From assembly GCF_947496515.1 (NCBI RefSeq), contig NZ_CANMDB010000002.1, forward strand, positions 496,001-560,000: a stretch of 64,000 nt of DNA, read 5' to 3'. The notes beneath the pieces are model-generated. The model saw only the letters and a program-made list of their open reading frames with translations, was not told the DNA's origin and searched no databases. Shown piece by piece: positions 59,547-64,000 of this stretch. The translations under genes and the position numbers were made by a program. Source of the stretch: an uncultured Roseobacter sp. (GTDB lineage Bacteria > Pseudomonadota > Alphaproteobacteria > Rhodobacterales > Rhodobacteraceae). Within the stretch, counting starts at the first letter, position 1. Every line of letters starts with the position of its first letter.

Positions 59547-60704
59547 ATGCTGGATGACCGCACGAGCCCCGGGCATGTCGCGGTCGCGGTATCGCGCGCC
59601 GGTGACGAACGGGCAGCCGCGCGCGAGGTGGCGGCCCAGATCAACCAGCGGGCAACCTGTTTTCTGCTGGCCTTCGTGCCGGGGCGGTTCAGTGGCGCGC
59701 GTATGGCCGCAGCCCTCGAAGAGACGCTGGAGGGTGTGCCGGTCTTTGGCTGCTCCACCGCGGGGCAGATCACACCGCAGGGCTACGAAACCGACGCGCT
59801 GCTGCTGCTGGCCTTTCCCAAGGCGCATTTTCGCTGTTCCTCGATCCTGTTCGAGCCGCTGACGCCCCTGTCCAGCACGACGATTGCCACAGCCGCGCAG
59901 CGGCATGAGAAGACATTCTCGCACACCGCCGGTTGGCAGCGTCTGGGTCTGCTGTTTGCCGATGGTCTGTCAAAACAGGAAGACGTGCTGATCTCCATGC
60001 TGGAGACGGTGCTGGCGGATCTGCCGCTCTTTGGAGGGTCGGCGGGCGATGCGCTGCGGTTCGAGCAGACCTACGTGATGCATCAGGGTCACTGTTTCAG
60101 CAACGCGGCACTCTTGTTGCTGCTGGAGACGGATCTGCCGTTTCAGGGGGTGGGGTTCGATCACTTCCTGCCAGGCGAGACGCAGCTGGTCATTACCGAT
60201 GCGGACCCTGATGAGCGCAAGGTGTTCGAGATCAATGGCGCGCCAGCGGCACCGGAATACGCGCGGCTGGTGGGCTGCGCCGTCGAGGATCTGTCGCCTC
60301 AGATCTTCGCCGAGAATCCGATGCTGATCGAGTATAAGGGCCAACATTATGTGCGGGCCATCTGGGGCGCGGACGACACGGGTGCGCTGTCGTTCCTCGC
60401 GGCCATCGACGACGGGCTGATCATGCGGCTGGGTCGCGGTCAGGAGATCGTGCGCACCCTGCGCAGTGGTCTCGACATCCACGATGCCGCCGGTCGCAGC
60501 CCCGATTTCATCCTCGGGTTCGACTGTGTGCTGCGCAAACTGGAGATCGAGCAGAAGCAGCTGAGCGACAGCGTCTCTGAGGTGCTGGCGGGCGCGCGGG
60601 TCTTCGGGTTCAACACCTACGGCGAGCAGCACTGCGGTGTGCATATGAACCAGACGCTGGTGGGGGTGGCGTTTTTCGCCCCGGATCAGAGGAAGCTCTG
60701 GTGA
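59547..60704 (+). CDS. FIST-domain sensor protein (NosP-like)
   Basis: The protein has 385 residues. The FIST N domain (FLLAFVPGRFSGARMAAALEETLEGVPVFGCSTAGQITPQGY) and the FIST C domain (EYARLVGC to VFGFNTYGEQHCGVHMNQTLVGVAFF) are both present. FIST proteins bind small ligands, and NosP of Pseudomonas binds heme and senses nitric oxide; the C-terminal QHCGVHMNQT carries candidate histidines. It is followed directly by a hybrid histidine kinase, the pairing found for NosP and NahK. No signal peptide or transmembrane segment: cytosolic. Confidence 0.86.
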   Translation: MLDDRTSPGHVAVAVSRAGDERAAAREVAAQINQRATCFLLAFVPGRFSGARMAAALEETLEGVPVFGCSTAGQITPQGYETDALLLLAFPKAHFRCSSILFEPLTPLSSTTIATAAQRHEKTFSHTAGWQRLGLLFADGLSKQEDVLISMLETVLADLPLFGGSAGDALRFEQTYVMHQGHCFSNAALLLLLETDLPFQGVGFDHFLPGETQLVITDADPDERKVFEINGAPAAPEYARLVGCAVEDLSPQIFAENPMLIEYKGQHYVRAIWGADDTGALSFLAAIDDGLIMRLGRGQEIVRTLRSGLDIHDAAGRSPDFILGFDCVLRKLEIEQKQLSDSVSEVLAGARVFGFNTYGEQHCGVHMNQTLVGVAFFAPDQRKLW

Positions 60705-62932
60705 GCATGATTGATCCAGAAGACCCGCTGGCGGTGCAGGTGACCAAGCAGGCGCGGATCATTGATGCGCTGATCCGCCGGGCTAACCGGCAGGAGGATG
60801 TGGGGCCGTCCGCGTATCGTGCGTTTCAGTCTGCTATTGACCTGCAACAGACCGTGGCCGAGCAGACCATCGAGCTGGAAAGCGTGCGCTACGAGCGTGA
60901 ACGCACCCGCAAGACCCTGGCCGAGGCGCTGGCCAGCATGGAGGAAGGGCTGGCGCTGTTCTCCGATGGCAGTCTGGAGATCTGCAACGATCTGTTCCGC
61001 GGGCTGTTGCCGGATGTGTCGGACAAGATCGTGCCCGGGCTGACGCTGGACCGGTATTTTCAGCTGATGGGGCGCAGTGCCTATCTTGTGTCCACTGACC
61101 GGAAACTCTCCAAGATGCGGCGTCACCTGCACAACCGGCGCGCGGCGGGATCGGTCGTGTCGCTGGTGGCGGAGGTGCCGCGCGACCGCTGGTACCAGTT
61201 GAGCGCGCAGCAGACCTCGCCCGAGAACACGGTGCTGCTGCTGACCGAGATCACCACGCTGGTGCGGCACAACCGGCGCGAAAAAGAGCATCTGATCGAC
61301 CGGCAGTCGGACTATCTGCAGGCGGTATTCCAGAACATGAGCGCGGGCGTGTGCACTTTCTCGGCGGCGGGCGAGATGATGATGCACAACGGGCGCTTTC
61401 GCGATCTGCTGGGGGTGCCCTTGTCGCGGGTACAGCCAGGGACGCCCTTGCTTGACTTGCTGGATTTCATGCGCTCGCGCGGTCTGATCGATGCGGCGTT
61501 GCTGGCCAAGGTGGAGCCGTGGCGCGAGAAGCTGATGCGCCGCGGATCGCTCACCAGCCGGGTGCCTCACGGGGTGGACCGGGTGCTTGACGTTCAGGTC
61601 AACGTGCTGCCCGACGGCGGGTTTCTGGTGGAGCTCAAGGATGTGACGCTGGAGACACGCTCCACCGAGATGCTGGAGAACCGGGTGATGGCGCGCACGG
61701 CGCAGCTGACCCGGGCCAACGAGCGTCTGACAGAGCAATACGAGGAAAAGGCGCGCGTGGAGGAAGAGCTCCGCCTTGCCAAGGAGCGGGCGGAGGCGGC
61801 GGTCTCCTCCAAGACGCGGTTTCTGGCCGCGGCGAGCCATGATCTGTTGCAGCCCATCAACGCGGCCAAGCTGATGATCTCGTCGCTGCAGGAGACCACC
61901 CACGACACCCGGTTCCGGCCCATGGTCGACCGGCTGGGCGGCGCGTTTGCCTCGGTGGAGTATCTGCTGCATTCGCTGCTGGACATCTCGCGGCTGGAGA
62001 GTGCCGATCCCGATACGGTGACCGAAACGGACGTGGGTCTGCGCGGTCTGATGGAGGGCGTCCGGGCGGATCTGGGCGTGCTGGCCGCCGAGAAGGGCGT
62101 GCAGCTCGATGTGGTGCCCTGCAGTGTGATCGTGCGGTCGGATCCGGTCTATCTGCTGCGGTCGATCCAGAACCTGGTGGTCAATGCGATCCAGTACACT
62201 GACGCGGGCGGGCGGGTGCTGCTGGGCTGTCGCAGGCGGGCGGGCCGGGTGCTGCTGGAGGTCTGGGACACCGGCATCGGGATCTCGTCGCGCGACCAGC
62301 TGCGCATTTTCGACGAGTTCACCCGGGCAGAGAATGTGCCCATCGGCTCCGGCGTGGGGCTGGGGCTGTCGGTGGTGGACCGGGCCTGCCGTCTGCTGGA
62401 TCATACGCTGACGGTGCGGTCAGCGCCGGGGCGCGGCTCGATCTTTCGCATCGGGATGCAGGTCGTGGACCGGGAAACCGCCCATCCCCAGCGGCCCGAG
62501 CCCGTTCATGAGAGCGTCAACGGGACGCTGGATTGCATCGCGCTGGTGATCGAGAACGATGCGGATGTGCTCTATGGGGCCACGCAATGGCTGGAGCTGC
62601 ACGGCGCGAGCGTGCTGGCCGCGCGTTCGGCGGGCGAGGCGCTGACCCATGTGGCGGATATGGGGATCCCGCCGGATATCATCCTGGCGGATTACCAGCT
62701 TGACGGGGATGAAACCGGGGTGCAGGCGACGCTCGATATTCGCGCGGCCACGCAGACGGCGGTGCCGGCGATCCTGATCACGGCGGACCGCAGTGAGACC
62801 GTGCGGCGGCTGGGCGTGCAGAACGACATGTCGGTGCTGACCAAACCGGCGGAGTTGACCAAGCTGCGCCCGCTCATTGACTGGAAGATCCGCAGGGGCG
62901 CCAATGGAGACACAGACAAAAGTCGGCAGTGA
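60701..62932 (+). CDS. Hybrid sensor histidine kinase (NahK/ErcS'-like)
   Basis: The protein has 743 residues without transmembrane helices. A coiled-coil N-terminus (AIDLQQTVAEQTIELESVRYE), two PAS-like regions (ASMEEGLALFSDGSLEICND and NMSAGVCTFSAAGEMMMHNGRF), HisKA with SHDLLQPINAAKLMISSL, HATPase with VNAIQYTDAGG, WDTGIGISSRDQ and GVGLGLSVVDR, and a C-terminal receiver (VIENDADVLYGA, ILADYQLDGDE). The SHDLLQP kinase motif is that of NahK/ErcS'. GTG start overlaps the FIST gene; it is the likely signalling partner of the FIST protein and the LuxR regulator. Confidence 0.88.
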   Translation: MSMIDPEDPLAVQVTKQARIIDALIRRANRQEDVGPSAYRAFQSAIDLQQTVAEQTIELESVRYERERTRKTLAEALASMEEGLALFSDGSLEICNDLFRGLLPDVSDKIVPGLTLDRYFQLMGRSAYLVSTDRKLSKMRRHLHNRRAAGSVVSLVAEVPRDRWYQLSAQQTSPENTVLLLTEITTLVRHNRREKEHLIDRQSDYLQAVFQNMSAGVCTFSAAGEMMMHNGRFRDLLGVPLSRVQPGTPLLDLLDFMRSRGLIDAALLAKVEPWREKLMRRGSLTSRVPHGVDRVLDVQVNVLPDGGFLVELKDVTLETRSTEMLENRVMARTAQLTRANERLTEQYEEKARVEEELRLAKERAEAAVSSKTRFLAAASHDLLQPINAAKLMISSLQETTHDTRFRPMVDRLGGAFASVEYLLHSLLDISRLESADPDTVTETDVGLRGLMEGVRADLGVLAAEKGVQLDVVPCSVIVRSDPVYLLRSIQNLVVNAIQYTDAGGRVLLGCRRRAGRVLLEVWDTGIGISSRDQLRIFDEFTRAENVPIGSGVGLGLSVVDRACRLLDHTLTVRSAPGRGSIFRIGMQVVDRETAHPQRPEPVHESVNGTLDCIALVIENDADVLYGATQWLELHGASVLAARSAGEALTHVADMGIPPDIILADYQLDGDETGVQATLDIRAATQTAVPAILITADRSETVRRLGVQNDMSVLTKPAELTKLRPLIDWKIRRGANGDTDKSRQ

Positions 62933-62979
62933 CTGCCCGGGCAGCGCGCCGCAGACTTGGCCTTCGGGAGGAGACGGGA

Positions 62980-63639
62980 ATGATCAGATTTTCTGCGCTA
63001 GGATTGATTTTGGCTCTGGTGGCGGGCGCTGCCTGGGCGAACCCGCTGTCGGGAGAAAAAACCTATGACCTGCTGTTCCGCATCGGAACCCTGGACCGGA
63101 TCGACCGGGGGTCGGAACTGGTCTACCGCCGCGACGTGCGCAATGCGCTGAAACCAGAGGCGGCGGACCGGGACAGCGGGCAGATCGCGCTCAGCTTTCG
63201 CGATGGCGAGGCCAGGGTGGCGCTGCTGCAGTTCCGCAAGGATGAGAAGTACCGCGCGCTTGGCTCCTTTCCGGCCAGTGTGGGCAACCCGATGATCATG
63301 TATTTCTATGAGACCGTGGTGCGTGACATGGCCGAGGCCGCGGGCGGCAGCCCATACTATATCCGCAACCGGGTGAAGGATGCGCTGATCCAGAACGCTG
63401 AGATCGAGGAGGGCGAGGCGGTGCTGGGCGGCAAGACAATTACAACCCAGACCATCCGGTTGTATCCCTTTGAGGGCGATCCCAACGGTGCGCGCATGCA
63501 GGGGTTCGGGGATCTGGAGTTGCGGGTGACCATGTCCGACGCGGTGCCGGGCTGGTACATGAGCCTGGTGGCGGAGGCATCGGGGGGTGATGTCTACCGT
63601 TCCGAGCTGATGTTCGACCGGGTGGATGCGGCGCAATGA
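62980..63639 (+). CDS. Secreted hypothetical protein
   Basis: The protein has 219 residues. A signal peptide (FSALGLILALVAGAAWA) is followed by a beta-strand-rich domain of LolA-like length and pattern (VYRRDVRNALKP, LYPFEGDPNGARMQGFGDLELRVTM). No characterised family recognised. Start at 62980 fixed by GGGAGGAGA. Co-transcribed with the next gene, ATGA overlap. Confidence 0.72.
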   Translation: MIRFSALGLILALVAGAAWANPLSGEKTYDLLFRIGTLDRIDRGSELVYRRDVRNALKPEAADRDSGQIALSFRDGEARVALLQFRKDEKYRALGSFPASVGNPMIMYFYETVVRDMAEAAGGSPYYIRNRVKDALIQNAEIEEGEAVLGGKTITTQTIRLYPFEGDPNGARMQGFGDLELRVTMSDAVPGWYMSLVAEASGGDVYRSELMFDRVDAAQ

Positions 63640-63983
63640 GGCGCCTGCTGGCCATGCTCGGCCTGATCTGTGCCGGTCCCGTGGCCGCGCAATCGGTGGC
63701 CGAGCAGTTGAATGACTATCCGACGGCTGCGCGGGCGGATTATGTCTTTGCCTGCATGGTGACGAACGGGCAGTCGCGCGAGATGCTGGACCGCTGTGCG
63801 TGCTCCATCGACGAGATCGCCTCGATCCTGCCGTACGAGCGGTATCTGGAGGCGGAAACCGTGCTGTCCATGCGTCGGGTCGGTGGCGAACGCATGTCGT
63901 TTTTCCAGAGTGCGGCGATGGCGGAGAACATGGTCTCCGATCTGCGCCGGGCACAGGCGGAGGCGGAGATCATCTGTTTCTGA
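63636..63983 (+). CDS. Small secreted cysteine-containing protein
   Basis: The protein has 115 residues. A signal peptide (LLAMLGLICAGPVAAQ) is followed by a helical domain with YVFACMVTNGQSREMLDRCACSIDEIASILPYERY. The C-x-n-C-x-C pattern is that of small periplasmic proteins often found beside quinoprotein or cytochrome genes; function unknown. The operon probably continues beyond the window. Confidence 0.72.
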   Translation: MRRLLAMLGLICAGPVAAQSVAEQLNDYPTAARADYVFACMVTNGQSREMLDRCACSIDEIASILPYERYLEAETVLSMRRVGGERMSFFQSAAMAENMVSDLRRAQAEAEIICF

Positions 63984-64000
63984 AGGTCCCGTGGGCGGCA

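Noticed and set aside
60686-62404. Minus-strand open frame of 572 codons opposite the hybrid kinase
   Set aside because: Shadow frame without domains; the plus strand carries HisKA, HATPase and receiver motifs.

Overview
The window is high-GC DNA from an alphaproteobacterium, almost certainly a Rhodobacterales (Roseobacter-group) bacterium. This rests on the gene repertoire (a CuyA-like cysteate lyase beside a betaine/TMAO-type ABC transporter, a DnaA-like plasmid replicase with parAB, serine-cycle and PQQ genes) and on operons tightly packed with ATGA stop/start overlaps. The replication and partition module at about 37.2-41.0 kb shows that this is an extrachromosomal replicon (plasmid or chromid) or a chromosome carrying an integrated one. 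The gene content is almost entirely catabolic.

Layout. (1) 1-4661: a ProXVW-type ABC transporter for a quaternary or tertiary amine-like solute, a PLP-dependent cysteate lyase (CuyA-like) and a divergent LysR regulator. (2) 4680-14869: a complete four-carbon acid-sugar (threonate/erythronate) regulon. It has a LacI repressor with twin perfect operators, a CUT2 transporter with two permeases, an SMP-30 lactonase, LtnD-like dehydrogenase, OtnK kinase, OtnC decarboxylating aldolase and OtnI isomerase. (3) 15187-23931: a molybdenum hydroxylase (FAD subunit plus a fused 2Fe-2S/Mo subunit), a 6-hydroxynicotinate-reductase homologue, an ApbE-like UPF0280 protein, two tandem DUF1185 proteins, a MarR regulator and a divergent enamidase. 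Together these look like the reductive nicotinate-type pathway known from Eubacterium barkeri, placed in an otherwise aerobic marine bacterium. (4) 24420-29413: a secreted M10/RTX metalloprotease, a SnoaL-like protein, a Phd/VapC toxin-antitoxin pair and two copies of a repeat-plus-hairpin 3' element.

(5) 29446-37016: serine-cycle genes glyA, hprA, mtkB, mtkA and sgaA on the minus strand, with a LuxR-type response regulator and malyl-CoA lyase (mcl) on the plus strand. (6) 37201-41033: a DnaA-like replicase, an intergenic origin candidate with a consensus DnaA box, parA, parB and seven 18-bp palindromes that are probably the centromere (parS). (7) 41350-42190: a decayed IS5-family transposase. 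(8) 42231-63983: PQQ biosynthesis (pqqA, C, D, E, with pqqB absent), a two-component system, an ABC exporter, a SoxYZ/cytochrome/flavocytochrome-c module, a moxR-DUF58-DUF4381-vWA-vWA-TPR-BatD operon of the methanol-dehydrogenase maturation type, a LuxR regulator/FIST sensor/hybrid kinase set resembling the AgmR-NosP-NahK system, and two secreted proteins at the right edge.

Taken together, the replicon looks like a methylotrophy and one-carbon platform: PQQ alcohol oxidation on one side of the origin and serine-cycle assimilation on the other. It also carries accessory catabolic islands for sulfonates or methylated amines, sugar acids and an N-heteroaromatic compound. No quinoprotein dehydrogenase gene, pqqB, glycerate kinase or PEP carboxylase lies inside the window.
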